A stretch of 64,000 nucleotides of DNA, from NCBI GenBank assembly GCA_020747065.1, contig JAGMVK010000011.1, positions 1-64,000 on the forward strand, in the 5' to 3' direction. The translations under genes and the position numbers were made by a program. Origin of the DNA: Cadophora sp. MPI-SDFR-AT-0126 (taxonomy: Eukaryota > Ascomycota > Leotiomycetes > Helotiales > Ploettnerulaceae). Below, piece after piece: positions 1 to 12,133 of this stretch. Position 1 is the first letter of the stretch. The number at the start of each line of letters is the position of its first letter. The notes beneath the pieces are model-generated. The model was given only the letters and a program-made list of their open reading frames with translations. It had not been told where the DNA came from and made no database searches.

Positions 1-1126
1 ATCTCACCATTGTACCTTATTGAACGGCCATCAAGATTATTGTCCCCCGTATTCCCTTCCATATTTTTGTTTTGGAAACTCCTATCATTGTATTGTACAG
101 TTAGTTCCCAAGTCCCTTTGCGGCAACACCCCCCCAAACGGCTGATAGCCAGTCCTCACCTCGCCTATGATTTAGTCTTTGGCCGAGGTAGGTCTTGATA
201 CCTTCTTCCCTTACATGCCTTACAAGTTGCTCGTGTTGTCATTCTAATTAGCTCGTGGCGATGAGCAGGGATCTTAAAAAAGGCTCCAGATAGGTCTTCT
301 TGGGCATGATCAAATGGAGGCATTTTTGTCGGAATTACCACGCCAGGTAATATCGTTCAATGGGTGACACAGGACTCACAAAGGTCGTAAAGCTTTACTT
401 GATCTCGTGATTGTATTTCTGTGTGTCCTCCTCTTTACGAGAGCTGAGGACGATATCTAGGTACTCGAGAATCGGGCGATTACGGCATAATTGTAATCTT
501 ACGCGAAAACTCGATATACGCTGTATGAGGCCATCGTGATGAGATTAAGACTTCTGGCGATCACATGTCGGGTTGGGTAGCTACGAAAAGTACGGTCGGT
601 GGGGCCAGGTGCCTCAGAAACACCAAATAAAATGCTCATACCTTACCAAGGACCATATTATTCCCATCAAATTTCATTGCAATGATGAGTGTGAGTGATT
701 TCGATGCTAGTGGTTTAAAAAAAACATTGCAGAGGCGTATCATCATTGTCGGGATGGGCATCGGCGAGGCATTTAGTATTATTTCATACAGTATTCGAGA
801 TGGTTATTATCATCATTCCTTTGATAGCTAATCCTAATCTAACGTTCCTTCAATACATGTTTTTGCTGGGGTCAATTCGTGTCTCTTTTTGATATACTCT
901 AAGTCCCAATCAACCAGAAGAAGTGGAAATGTCTTCGCTACGATGGAATTTGCCAGCAGCCTCGTTCAGTTCTTTCCCTTTCACTTATAGTTAATGATTT
1001 GCAGTCAAATATAAAATACCCTACCGATAATGTACCCCACCCCCATATTGTGGCTTTCGTATAATGTAAGTCGAGCTATGCCTGTTCTGATGACTAAGAC
1101 CAACGACGGCAGTGACCATTCAACAG
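1..1126. other. Non-coding stretch, nothing recognised
   Basis: No credible coding frame, tRNA or rRNA was recognised here. The composition is ordinary, unlike the AT-saturated block further right. The only short open frame starts at 10 and has no recognisable domain. Confidence 0.4.
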
Positions 1127-1319
1127 TGTGACGGCGCAACAAGAGTAGTCTTATTGCTTAGCTACATACGAGAACTAGAAGTACAGAAAGTAGGAGAGCT
1201 CGAGAGAGGCTCTCCTTATATACTACACGTGGGGCACTAGCGCCTCGGTAAGCGAGGGGTAGGCAACAACGCGTGGTGAATACGTAGGCACGTGACGAGG
1301 CCTAGGTAGGATCGTCACA
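1127..1319. repeat. Candidate solo LTR, 193 bp
   Basis: The segment opens with TGTGACG at 1127-1133 and closes with the exact reverse complement CGTCACA at 1313-1319. This is the TG..CA inverted terminus expected of a retrotransposon long terminal repeat. A TATA-like CTTATATACTACACG lies inside near 1215, where an LTR promoter would sit. No matching 5-bp target duplication was found (AACAG before, GTGCG after) and no internal coding part is attached, so a solo LTR is inferred. It could also be a small non-autonomous element. Confidence 0.4.
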
Positions 1320-1364
1320 GTGCGTACCTAAATCCTTAACATGCCCAGGGCGCCCAATAAGTCA

Positions 1365-1426
1365 GCCAATCAGCTGGCTCAAACTCGTAAGCCAATCAGC
1401 TGGCGTATTTGTATAAGCCAATCAGC
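1365..1426 (+). repeat. Three-copy 26-bp repeat with GCCAATCAGC
   Basis: GCCAATCAGC starts at 1365, 1391 and 1417, exactly 26 bp apart. The first two copies continue as TGGC and make a small palindrome (GCCAATCAGCTGGC). Each contains a CCAAT box, so the array could bind the CCAAT-binding complex. No convincing gene follows, so it may equally be a short minisatellite. Confidence 0.45.
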
Positions 1427-1430
1427 GCAA

Positions 1431-2199
1431 AGATTCTTATAAGCGGGGGGGATTTTATTTCGTGATTTTGGAGTCATTTTAAGAGGGGTTGAGATGTTGT
1501 TTTGGTGCCAGATTTAGCGATTTTAAAGCTCCCGGATCGGAAAAACCCCCTCCGATAAGCTGGCTATATACGACCTTCGCACAGGGTTTTGTACATCATC
1601 AAATCGGATTAGTTAATACCTTTCAGGGGAGTGCGTCACACAGTCCCGAGCTGAGAATCTCGACTCTCATCACAAGTCCTTACGCGCTACTGTGGCGCCT
1701 TCTGAACGGGTGTAGGTCCGTCACAAATCTGGATGAGGGCGACGATAACACACCAGCATGGCCGATACTGTGGTGGGGTAGAGCGGTCACCACACGGGGG
1801 AATAAGTTTTCCGTTCCGCTAGTGGGATAAGTATGAGGGAATTAGCTATAGGAATCATCATCTTCTTCCCCCTACTTTTACCGCTCCCTTACTCTGGCGC
1901 TCAGCTTATTCCCTGTTTACTGTACACTCGACGGTACTACTCCACTCCTTTACAATACAACTCTTAAATAGCTGCATTGGCACAAGCTAATTTTTCTTCA
2001 ATCAAAGTAGCGTGCAAACTAAGGGTCATTATTTGGCTTGATCCCGAGCCGTGACATCTACCCGTCCCATTCTATATGTGAACATCCTCCGTTCTTTATG
2101 AATGATCTCAGTTACGGCTAATGAGTCTTATGATAGGGGAGTTTTTGATACTGTAAATGGGAAACTTCCGCAACTTATGTTTGTGATTGACGAGCACCA
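1431..2199. other. No supported gene; one doubtful 113-codon frame
   Basis: An open frame runs 1489-1830 on the plus strand but shows no domain, signal peptide or conserved motif that I recognise. It includes a CCGGATCGG and CCGATAAG pair that could be part of an old repeat. I do not call it a gene. Confidence 0.3.
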
Positions 2200-2363
2200 C
2201 TATCCATGGCCTTCCCTTGGGTGACCTTGACTGTAGAAACAGCTGGGCGACAGTTTCGCATCCACTTTGGCCTTCCGAACATGAAGCCTATGTCGATGCT
2301 GCCCTCCGAGATGAAGTACTTGAAGTCTGCAGGCCGGTTGGATGACTGGACTCTGGGTCTGAA

Positions 2364-2741
2364 GTGCTTCCTGTGAAGTACTTGCTGTATCTACAGCTGG
2401 ATTCGGTGCCCTATGCATGCTTTGAGAACATCCGCTGGGATATATCCCAAGCTCCTAGTACGGCAGAATTCTCAGATCCTTTATTCACTAAAGACTTTCA
2501 AGTTTTCGAAGGAACATTCGAACTCCGGGTTTTTTATGGGCAATATGGTGACTCGGAAGATGAATTTAACTCCGATGCTGATGACGGTAGCTTAATTAAG
2601 GTTATAGGTACGGTAGAGAACGTTCTGGAAATAATCTATGAGGCGTATCAAGAGAACTGGAATTCCGAGTCATGGATCGAGTGTCCGGGATATATTGTTG
2701 GAATTGTGTATTCAATCAAAAGTGGAGAACTTATTCTGTAA
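2364..2741 (+). pseudogene. Fragment of an unrecognised acidic protein
   Basis: A 125-codon frame with balanced composition and an acidic segment (GDSEDEFNSDADDG, about residues 60-73) that looks protein-like rather than random. The same frame is readable upstream from about 2270 (PEHEAYVDAALRDEV) through an in-frame stop just before the first ATG, which suggests a 5'-truncated or interrupted gene. I do not recognise the family. Neighbouring DNA is repeat-rich on both sides, so a decayed gene is more likely than a working small one. Confidence 0.3.
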
Positions 2742-3490
2742 AAAAGTAACGGCTACACGGCTTCGACCGATAGGTAGCTGTCATTGCTTCATTCGAGGAT
2801 CCATAGAGTGTAATATCTTTTATTCTGCTTACTCTTCCTTCTTATCGGGCTCAATCATCGTCGTTTGAAGTCGCCCTTTAGGAGCAGGAACTTTGTTCGG
2901 AATCTTTGAAAACAACTACCGAGTCCTTTTCTGACACTGTCCTGGGCATCCTCGGCTGTATCTGTACCTCCTTCTCATGTCTATCAGTCTCTTTTAGTAG
3001 AAGTTGTACAAACATATCCTTAAACTTCCAGAGTTGTTGATTATATTTATTGGTAAGATGGCCAGACTGATCCAGTAAACAGATAGCACTATACTAGGAC
3101 GAATGTCTAATGATTGCAGCCTTATCTACTGTAAGGCAGGACTAATGACGAAATATTTTCGCTAGGACGGCTGTCTTGCAAAATGTGCAAAATGAGAGTT
3201 AGTGCGTCGTTTCGTGAAAGGGATTGAACCAGACCCATGCTCTCGATATACTTATATAACTTATTTTAAAGATAGCGTAATGTCAGTCATGTCCAAAAAT
3301 CGGCATACATCTATAAATAAGTACTTACGAAGTAGTACATGCTGAAAAGATCAAAGACTTGGCGACTATGCTCAGTACTGGAACATTCCACTCTACAAGG
3401 AGTGTTGACCAATTAACCAATCCGCTTTATCCTTTTCCTTCTCGGATCAGTAAAAATTGGGTCATCTAGCACAGACATTACTCGGTATCT
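2742..3490. other. Non-coding stretch, nothing recognised
   Basis: No sustained reading frame. AT content rises gradually toward the repeat block that begins near 3.5 kb. Confidence 0.4.
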
Positions 3491-3494
3491 AGGG

Positions 3495-3626
3495 TAAATA
3501 AACCCCTACCCTATCTCTATCAGCACGAGCCTCAGCAAGGATCTGTGTCCAATCATTTCATCAACATAAATCTATTTGTGGGGAAGAAGCTCCTAGAACC
3601 ACACTTTCAGGGTAGGGGTTTATTTA
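3495..3626. repeat. 18-bp inverted repeat at left edge of repeat block
   Basis: TAAATAAACCCCTACCCT at 3495-3512 is the exact reverse complement of AGGGTAGGGGTTTATTTA at 3609-3626, with a 96-bp spacer. The right arm runs directly into the first copy of the ~75-bp dispersed repeat. It could be a terminal inverted repeat of a tiny element or a hairpin at an element end. Confidence 0.5.
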
Positions 3627-3697
3627 GGGTTTAAGGTTTGGGTTTGATTTGGCTCTAATTAGCTAACTTGCTATAAGTGCTTTTTACTCTTTCTCTA
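3624..3697 (+). repeat. ~75-bp dispersed repeat, copy 1
   Basis: It begins TTTAGGGTTTAAGGTTTGGG, continues through GCTCTAATTAGCTAACTTGC and ends in a CT-rich run. Two near-identical copies lie at 4278-4352 and 14564-14640, all in the same orientation. The first third resembles a degenerate telomere-type TTAGGG motif. The three copies bracket the AT-rich block. Confidence 0.7.
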
Positions 3698-3786
3698 ATT
3701 CTTGAAAAACAGGAACTAAATATAGGGAGTGAAGTACTATAAATACAGGAGGAGAATGCTATATTACAGAAGAAGGGATAGATTAG

Positions 3787-4043
3787 GGTAGGTGTATTAT
3801 GAGGTGTACCGTAGGATAGGTGTAGTATATACTATAGGGTAGGTGTAGTGTGTACTACAGGGCAGGTGTAGCGTGTACTGCAGGGTAGGTGTAGTGTGTA
3901 CTGCAGGGCAGGTGTAGCGTGTACTGTAGGGTAGGTATAGTATGTACTGCAGGGTAGATATGGTGTGTACTATAAGGTAGGTGTAGTATGTACCGTAGAG
4001 TAGGTGTAGTATGTATCGTAGGGCAGGTGTAGTATATAGCGTA
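3787..4043 (+). repeat. 23-bp minisatellite, about 11 units
   Basis: The consensus unit is roughly GGGTAGGTGTAGTGTGTACTGCA. Ten consecutive units are exactly 23 bp, preceded by one 27-bp unit. Differences between units are almost all C/T or A/G transitions, as expected if RIP or CpA-directed mutation acted on the array. There is no coding potential. Confidence 0.8.
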
Positions 4044-4277
4044 CTACTTACGTACTAGAATCGAGGTTATAGCGATACCTTAAGCCTAAGTTAGAGTTAA
4101 AGTAATATAAGTATTAAGTTATTTAGTTCTAGAGGGCTCTAAGAGGTTCTATAGAGCTTTATAGGCTATTGCTATATTTCTCTTTATAAGGCCGCTAGCT
4201 AAGATAATTAGGGAGTGAAATACGGAGCCTAAGTCGCTATATTTACAGTGTTTAGCGTTTACGGCCTTTGTAAGTAT

Positions 4278-4352
4278 TTAGGGTTTAAGGTTTGGGTTTG
4301 ATTTGGCTCTAACTAGCTAACTTGCTATAGGTGCTTTTTACTCTCTCTCTAT
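4278..4352 (+). repeat. ~75-bp dispersed repeat, copy 2
   Basis: Same sequence and orientation as 3624-3697, with only scattered transitions (for example GCTCTAACTAGCTAACTTGC). The sequence after the repeat differs from copies 1 and 3, so the repeat itself is the shared unit. Confidence 0.7.
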
Positions 4353-4789
4353 CCCCGATATACGGCTCACACTAGGGCTAGTGTCGGGTTATGGATTAAT
4401 CAGAACCCCAGTTAAAAAGTAAATAGGCCCTAGGTGTCAGGTTATATTTAAGGCTAGTATTAGGTTTCCAGATTTTAATATTTAAGCGCTATTAAAACGC
4501 TGAAAGTTAAGTATATATATAAAAGCGCTATTAAAACTCGGAACTTATTTCCAGAATCCCAAAATTCTAATAGGTTAATATCATTAGGATTATAATATTA
4601 TTATTATAATTAGGGTTAAGGTATTAGTTAGCAGGAAACACAGGTTAATCTCAGAAAATAGCGGCGCTAGTAATTAAATAGATAATAAAGAAGTAATTAG
4701 AAACACGTAAGATTAAAAAAGGGGTAAGAGTATAAGGATAAGTAGAGTATATTTCAGTATTTCCTATTATTTTAGATTAATAGTTAGTA

Positions 4790-5785
4790 TAGTATTTATA
4801 ATAGATTAATTTATTTATTTACCTGAATTTCGCATTATTATTTATAAAGAGTATAAGTATATTATATTACCTAGCTATATTAACGCGTATTTTATAAGTG
4901 AATCCTATAAATTAGAACCCTTAGAGTATCAGAGGATTATAAATAAAGTAGTAGAGGTAGATAGATTAATTAGGAACGAAGAAGTATTACAATAATAGAA
5001 TTTCTTATTTCTCCTACTTATATCTAGCTTAATAGAAGGGTTAGCTAAACTGAAAATAGAAGGATTATAATATATATTAGAAGTAGTAAGTAAGGTATAT
5101 AGTATAATACGTTTTATAGTCAGCGGAATAAGAGTATATTATATTAATAAATATAGTTAGAAAAGTACTAATAAGAGAGAACATAGAAAGAAGTATAGCG
5201 TTTACCCAGATACTAATACGCTATAGCAAGTAAGCGTTAAATATCAGTGTTTTTTTATCTAAGGCACTAAATCAGGGTATTTTGAGGTTAGAGTTACGGA
5301 TCTGAAATAAATTCCTAGTTGAGCCCAGATTAAGTTATAGATTAATTAATTTAAAGCAACTAAGGAAGAGATAGAAGTAATATTACAGGTAGTAGAAGTA
5401 AAGAAACGTTAAAAGATTAAGGAGTTTAATAAAGCTAAAGAATTAAATCTATAGTTACGTTATATGAAATAATAAGCCTATATAGCTAGTTTAGATACGA
5501 AGAAATTATAGGAGTTAATTAGTCTTATAAGAGATAATAAACTTGAATTATAAGTATTATATAAGGTATTTAATTAGATAATCTAAGGGGCCTAGTATAT
5601 TATAGTGTAAGAGGTTATAGAGTAAGTAGCGTTATTTAAGATTAATAAGAAAGAGATAAAGTAGAAGACTTAGATACTATTTAATAGTTAGATAGATATT
5701 ATAATTATTCGATTATTAAACGTTAGTTCTACTAAAATCTCGCGAGCGCATATAAGACTAATTAAATACCGGATTAGAACTAAAT
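4790..5785 (+). pseudogene. Relic of an OrsD/DUF3505-like zinc-finger protein
   Basis: Reading through TAA/TAG as Gln or Trp gives a long coherent frame. Its start resembles the OrsD-type N-terminal finger: YKEYKYIILPSYINAYF near 4840-4890 corresponds to a CxxC...LPSxxxxH pattern in which TGT/TGC codons have become TAT/TAC by G-to-A change. A charged helical part follows, rich in Lys, Glu and Arg (KKRxKIKEFNKAKEL near 5400). Such domains are frequent in fungal repeat-rich regions. All zinc-binding Cys/His positions that I can align are mutated, so it is dead. The assignment rests on pattern recall through heavy mutation. Confidence 0.5.
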
Positions 5786-5989
5786 AGGGGGGGGTAAATT
5801 CAAAACTTTTTACTAAGCTTCTTATTTATCCTATAATTAGCTAGAAAAAAAGTACTATTAAGCGACACCCTTTAATTAGTTACTTTTATACCTCTAAATC
5901 TCTTCTCTAAATCCTCCTTTTAGTTAGATATCATCCAAATCTTTTATAAGCCTACGTACCCTATTTAATAACGCGTTTATAGCTTCTTT

Positions 5990-8900
5990 TATATTAATAT
6001 AGATACGCTAATTACATATAATTATTATAGAAATAAAAGGCTTAGGGCTAAATTTATTAAAAGTAGTAAAGTACTTATATAATATATAAAATATAAGAAT
6101 AAAATCAAGGTTTCTAAGAATTCCAGAAAGCTTATAAAAGCGCTAGAGTAAGGCTAAAAGAGAAAGGATAAGGGTCCTTATAGTAATAAAAAAGGGTTAC
6201 TTACTTCTTATTCTAGTAGTAATACTCCTAATCTAAGTAGTTCTCTTTTATATAATCCTTTTTCTTTAATATAAAGTTTTAATACTAAGACTTAGTATAT
6301 AGTATAAAATAACTTCTAGTAGTTTAATAATACTAAATAATAGCGTATAGCTGCTATTATTAATTCTTAAGTTAATAGAACTAATTAAAAAGGTAATATT
6401 TTATTTATTAGATCTTTAACTTATATTACTAGATACTTTCCTCTTACTAGATTACTTATATTATTATCTTAAGAATTAAAATATTATTTTTTAGAATAAT
6501 TAAGTATCTAGTAATTGTTTTTTTAGTTCTTTTTGCCTTTATGAAGATAAAGCTTTAATTTTAATTATAATCTTAATGATATTAATCATAATTACATAGA
6601 TATTCCACTATAAGAATAGATAACTTAAGCCTATATTAAGAGGCTAGCTATAGCGGTCTATAAAGAACTAGTTAATCCAGAGAATTAGTAAAGAGTTAAA
6701 GAGTTCCACGCTTTACTTATAAATATAGAAATAGTCTACTACACTTGATATAAAAAGGAATAGATAGATATTAAGATTTCGGATAGGGTTTATTAATAAT
6801 ATCACTAACGCGATAAGACCGGAATCCACTCTTATTTTATAGGTAGAGCTAATAATATAGACTTAGAAGAGATACTATACTACTTACTGAAGTTCTCTTA
6901 GATTAAGTAGATCTGTATATCTCCTACTTACGTATAGATATAAGTCTATAGAGCTTATAGTCTATAGTTTAAGTATACTAAACATTATATTACTTTCATG
7001 AATAATTATATTAAGTTTAGTAATAGAGTATTATTAATACCTTTAGAGCTTAATATAATTCTCCTTATTTTAGTAAATAGTAATAAATAAATTCGGCACT
7101 AATTTCTTAATAATTTTAAGGTTAGTTAGTATAGACTTTTTATATAGCTTACGTTCTTAAAATAAAACTACTTTAATTATAAAGATATTACTATTAATTA
7201 TGAATTATTAAAATAGTATTATTCTAAGGATAATAATATTTATAACTAGATTATATGAATTATAGAGACTGAAGAGACTATATCTATTCCTAGGGATAAA
7301 GATAGTAATAAACTAAATGAATCTTAATAAGTTAAAGTTAATAAAGAAGTTATAGAAGATAATATTAATATATAAGCTTCTCTAGATTACTTAATTATTC
7401 CATATTTAGCGGAAGATATACTAGAGATAGTAGCTATTTATACAGCTATTAGAAAGACTTGAATAATCGCTACACCCTTAATTAGAATATAATCCCTTAA
7501 TAAAATTAGGAGAACCTAGCGGCTTTTTACTATAGTATTTCCAACGCTTTTCTCGTATAAATTAGCTGATTTTAATAACCCTTATTAATAATTAGTATTT
7601 TTATAGGAATAGGAATAGTATCTTTTGCAATTCTATAATAGTTAGTTTAGATAGTATCCTTACTTTAAATTCTACTTATTTAATTAACTTATACGAAATA
7701 AATCTATATTTATAAACTAATACTTTATTTACTAAAACTCTGATCTTACTAGTCTAACTCTTAATAAATTAGAGAAAGCTCTTAAGACCTCTAAAGGCCT
7801 CTTATTAAAGATTATTTAGTAAGGCGTATACTTTTCTAGAATACTACTATTTTAGGAATTAAAGAAAAGCTCTCTTAAAACTTATATACGTGTAATTAAT
7901 AATTCTTTAGTAGTATTTGTGACTACTAGTTATACGAATATATAGTAGTACGATTTATATCGTCTCTTACTAAGATTCGATAAATATAGTATTACTTTAG
8001 AGAAAGATAAGTAGAAGATTATACGTAATATAGTATAATTAAATTCTTATATTATTACTTATTATATCTATCTATAAATTACTTTATTTTAGGATATAGT
8101 TCTTAAACTATTCCTTAGCTATAAAGACTTTTAGTATAGAATTAAGTTTTAAATATAAGGTATAGAATACTACTATAGTATTTATTAGATTCCTTATTAT
8201 ATCCTAGATAAAGATAACCCTAGCTTATTTTAAGATAACGCTTCTCTTATAGCTTATAATAATAAGGAAAATAAACTGATCTTTACGGAATATTAAGCTT
8301 AGAGGATTATAGCTATTAATTTAAATCTATCTTAATACTTAAATAAGAAGAATCTAATCTCTTTATCTCTTAAGAATATCTAAAATACTAAGAATTTTCT
8401 TAACTTAGTTCTTAATTATATATAAACTTATCGCGGCTATTAATCTATTTATTATATTTATATAGATAAGAATAGTAATTAATATTACTAATTTTATTAC
8501 CCCTAAATAATTTAAGCGAAAGCTAAAGTATATAAAGATATAAATCTAAAGTAATAATAATTTATAATAAAAAAGGACTAGTTATTTTATAACCTATATA
8601 CTATAACTCTTATATTAGTATAATTAGTAAATCTTAATATTTAACTTATAATAATATTTTGCGAACTTATAGACTATATTTTAAAGTATTACTTTAAGCT
8701 AAAGAAAGCTTCTTATATATATAAAGAACTTAAGATAGAGGTTTTAAAATATATAAATACCTAAAACTTAATATTATCTTTTATTTTTAAGTTCCTTAAT
8801 AAACTTATTAAAAAAAGAGATTATTTAGTATAAGAGATTAGTCATATTATTCTTAGCTTACTATTATACTATTTCTCTTATATAATCTATACTTTAGATT

Positions 8901-11370
8901 ACTATAATACTAGAGATTAATATATTAGTATTATACTTAAGAATCACTATATTAAAAAGTAAAAATCACTATATAAGAGATACTTAAATTAAGGTAATAA
9001 GCTTTAAGAAGTCTTATTCTTTAAGTAACTTACTTACTTTAATTAGTACATAAAGAAGAAGCGCCTAAGAATTAAATCGCGATTAATTAATTACTAGCCT
9101 AAGTATTCTAAATTACTTAAAAAGGGATAGCTTAAGTATTTCTTTTAAATTAAGCTATAACTTTATTTATCTTACTTTAAGCTTTATTAATTCTTAGTAA
9201 TCCTAGGTAAAGAATTTAATTAGTTTAAGTCTTATTAAGAAGTATAAGAGGATTTTAAAACTACTTATAAGATTGCATTTAATTATTATAAAGATATTTT
9301 AAAGAAGGTTTATAAGGAAGATCCTAATTTAAATAAAGAAATTATTTTGAAAATTAATTTAATTAAAGCTAGATAAGAAAATATAAAAGAAAGAAAGTAG
9401 AAGAATCTCGCTACTATTAGCTTAAATTATAATATTACTATTAATAAAGATCTTAATAATCTAAGAGAGCGTATTTCTAATAAAACTAAGAATTAGAGTA
9501 TATATATTAGGAAATACTCTAATCTTTTAGTAGATTAGTAAGAAGTATAAAAGATATTATACTTTATTAACTTCTCTGTCTTAATAATTAGAAATATAGA
9601 CCTAACTATTCTTAATCCTAAGTAAAGGAAACTCTTTAATCTCTTAATTAATTATTATACTTAACTTCTTACTAATAATTAAAAAGATTTAAATTAACTT
9701 CTTATATAATTAAATAAAAAAGTAGAAAGTAGTAAGACTTATATTATTCTCCTAATATATTATTATCTCTAGCTTATAGCTAAGGCTGCTAGTAAAGAGA
9801 ATCCCGTCCTTTAAGTAGCTCTAACTAGTATAGTAGTATATAATATTAAGAGTATTACTCTTTATAATTTATTTTATTTTTCTATTAATAAGCTATTTTA
9901 ATTACTATCTCGTACTACTATTTCATACTTATAAGCTAAATTTCAATATATTTAATATCTTATTACTAATAAGAAGTCTATACTTAATTTCAAGCTTTTA
10001 ATATAGATTAAGTAATATTTAATTAAAATATTTCTAAATAAAGAGAAGCTATTTAAAAGAATCAACTTTATTATTACTAGTAACTTCTTTCAGTTACCTT
10101 TAGTTATAAGCTTACTACTATTTTCTAAATTATATTAGGGAAAGAAAGATTAGAAGTTATGGAAAGATACGCACTAGTAGGGCTATTCTATATACTAAGA
10201 ATTCAAGATTACTATATAATTATTAAGAATAATATAATAAGAGAGAAAGAGTAAAGAAACGCTAGCCTTTAAGTATACTCTCAACTAATTACAAATTAGC
10301 CAGAATTCTTACTTCGTTACGTAGCTAATAATCTCTCTTTTAAAAAGAGAGTATTATTTAATAATACTCTTTATATCTATACTATATAAACAGAAGTCCG
10401 GGACTATAACCTAGTAAAGCTTAGAGCACTTAAAGAGTTAATTAAGAAGATATTTACTTTATATATAAGGCTATAAGCTATAAATACGCCTATAGATAAT
10501 ATAAAAAACTTAGCTTTCGAGTTACTATTCTTTATTAAAGCTTATATCATACTATAAGATAACTTCTAGACTAGTAAAAGGCTAGTAAATAACTTAATAA
10601 AAATACTTAAAGATATTATTTAAGCTAAGAAAAAAGATCTTTCTAAAGATTATCTATTTACTCTTCTTATAGAAGTTAATAGTTATAATAGCTTGACTTT
10701 TAAAGAAATAAGATATATATTAATCTTTAAAGTTATATAGAAATTTATATAAAAAGAAAAGAATTATAGCAGAACTTAGTTTACTATTTACTTAAGTTAA
10801 GTAATAATAGTTTATAAAAATTAAGGTCTTACTCTCTTAAAAGTAATTATAAACCTTAATAGAAAAGACTTTACTATAAGCTTATTATATATAGCGATTT
10901 CTTATATAAAGACTTTTAGAGATATACTCTTTAAGTCTTTATTTAATCTAGAATACTTTACTTAGTAACTAAGCTTTTTATCACTAGATAAAAATATTAA
11001 TTATACTTATAGAATACTTAAGATATTATAAAATAGATTAATCTCTCTAAATTACGTAAGTAGTCTAAAAGTACTTAAAGAATTAAGTAGCTCTTTAATT
11101 ACTTTAGCCCTATTACTACATAAAGAAGTCCTTATTAAGGAACTAATTTATAAGGGAAAGAAAGTCCTTTTAAAGAAACTAATTCGTAGCTTAGAAAGTA
11201 GCAAATATTAAGAAGAACTAAAGTACTAAAGCTAATATTAGGGAATACTTACTATCGTCTTATAACTATAATATTAAGCTAAATTCCCGAACTAATTAAA
11301 TACCTTTCTAGTAATATCTTTCTATAATCCTATAGTTAGGCCACTACCCCTATTACCCTTATAAGATTTA
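5990..11370 (+). mobile_element. RIP-destroyed Helitron replicase/helicase (RepHel)
   Basis: Conceptual reading of plus frames, treating TAA/TAG as former Gln/Trp, recovers a Helitron-type order. At 6690-7200 there is the N-terminal domain typical of fungal Helitron proteins (DKTGIHSYFIGR, then KYTKHYITFMNN and LLIPLELNIILL). At 8280-8800 comes a Rep-like part including CELIDYILKYYFKLKKASY. At 9600-10900 comes a Pif1-type helicase: Walker A remnant SSKTYIILL near 9735, then VALTSIVVYNIKSITLYNLF, then INFIITSNFFQLPLV near 10065, and FTIYLSQVIIVYKNQGLTL near 10780. The frame shifts once between about 10.05 and 10.56 kb. Key residues are eroded (Walker A glycines, FITGDFFQLPPV-type Asp). I could not locate the 5' TC or the 3' hairpin/CTRR end. 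Confidence 0.75.
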
Positions 11371-11763
11371 AGCGCACTATAATAACTTATTCTAAGCATG
11401 AAAATCGTAAAAAGAGTTAATTAGACTTAATATAATAAATTATATTTTTAAAATTAGAGTTTAAAAGAAGAGAGAGTTAATTATAATAATAAACTAATTA
11501 GCTAATTACTTAATTATTAAATAATTAGTTCTAGATAAGACCGATCGCCTTAATCTACACTAAGCTATTAATTTAACTAGTCTATATAAGTTAAAGTATA
11601 GCGAAGTTAAGTTAAGAAAGGAGGAGTTAAGGAGAAAGAAGTTAAGGAGGAAGGAATCGAAAATCTATAGAAGAGTAAGGACTTACTCTTTTACTAAGTA
11701 ACTAGGTTCCTTAGCTACCTTCTATACTTAAAGATTAATTAATTAAAGATTAGTAGAGTATTA

Positions 11764-11860
11764 AAAGTAAGAAAAGTAAGAAAAGTAAGAAAAGTAAATA
11801 AAAGTAAATAAAAGTAAATAAAAGTAAATAAAAGTAAATAAAAGTAAATAAAAGTAATAT
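11764..11860 (+). repeat. 10-bp tandem repeat AAAGTAAATA
   Basis: Six exact 10-bp units of AAAGTAAATA occupy 11791-11850. They are preceded by three 9-bp variants (AAAAGTAAG) and followed by one diverged unit. It is a simple sequence array inside the AT-rich block. Confidence 0.85.
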
Positions 11861-11960
11861 ATCTTATAATATAATTAGTCTTACTAATTCCTAATATAAG
11901 TAGCAGGTCTTATAGTAAAAAGAAGATTACAGCGAAATATATCTTATAATATAATTAGCC
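11859..11960 (+). repeat. 80-bp direct duplication
   Basis: ATATCTTATAATATAATTAG occurs at 11859-11878 and again at 11939-11958, followed in both copies by YCTTACTAAYTCCTA. The period is 80 bp. It is non-coding and inside the AT-rich block. Confidence 0.7.
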
Positions 11961-12133
11961 TTACTAACTCCTAGCGCAGGTAATAATAGTCCTAAAAGTT
12001 ATTATATATATTAGCCTATTAAAGAAGAGACCTATAAGATATTAATAAGAAAAAAGAAATACTTAGCTAGAGAAAAGACTATTATTAGTCTGAAGATTAG
12101 AGTCTAAAATCTATAAAAATAGATTAATTTAGT

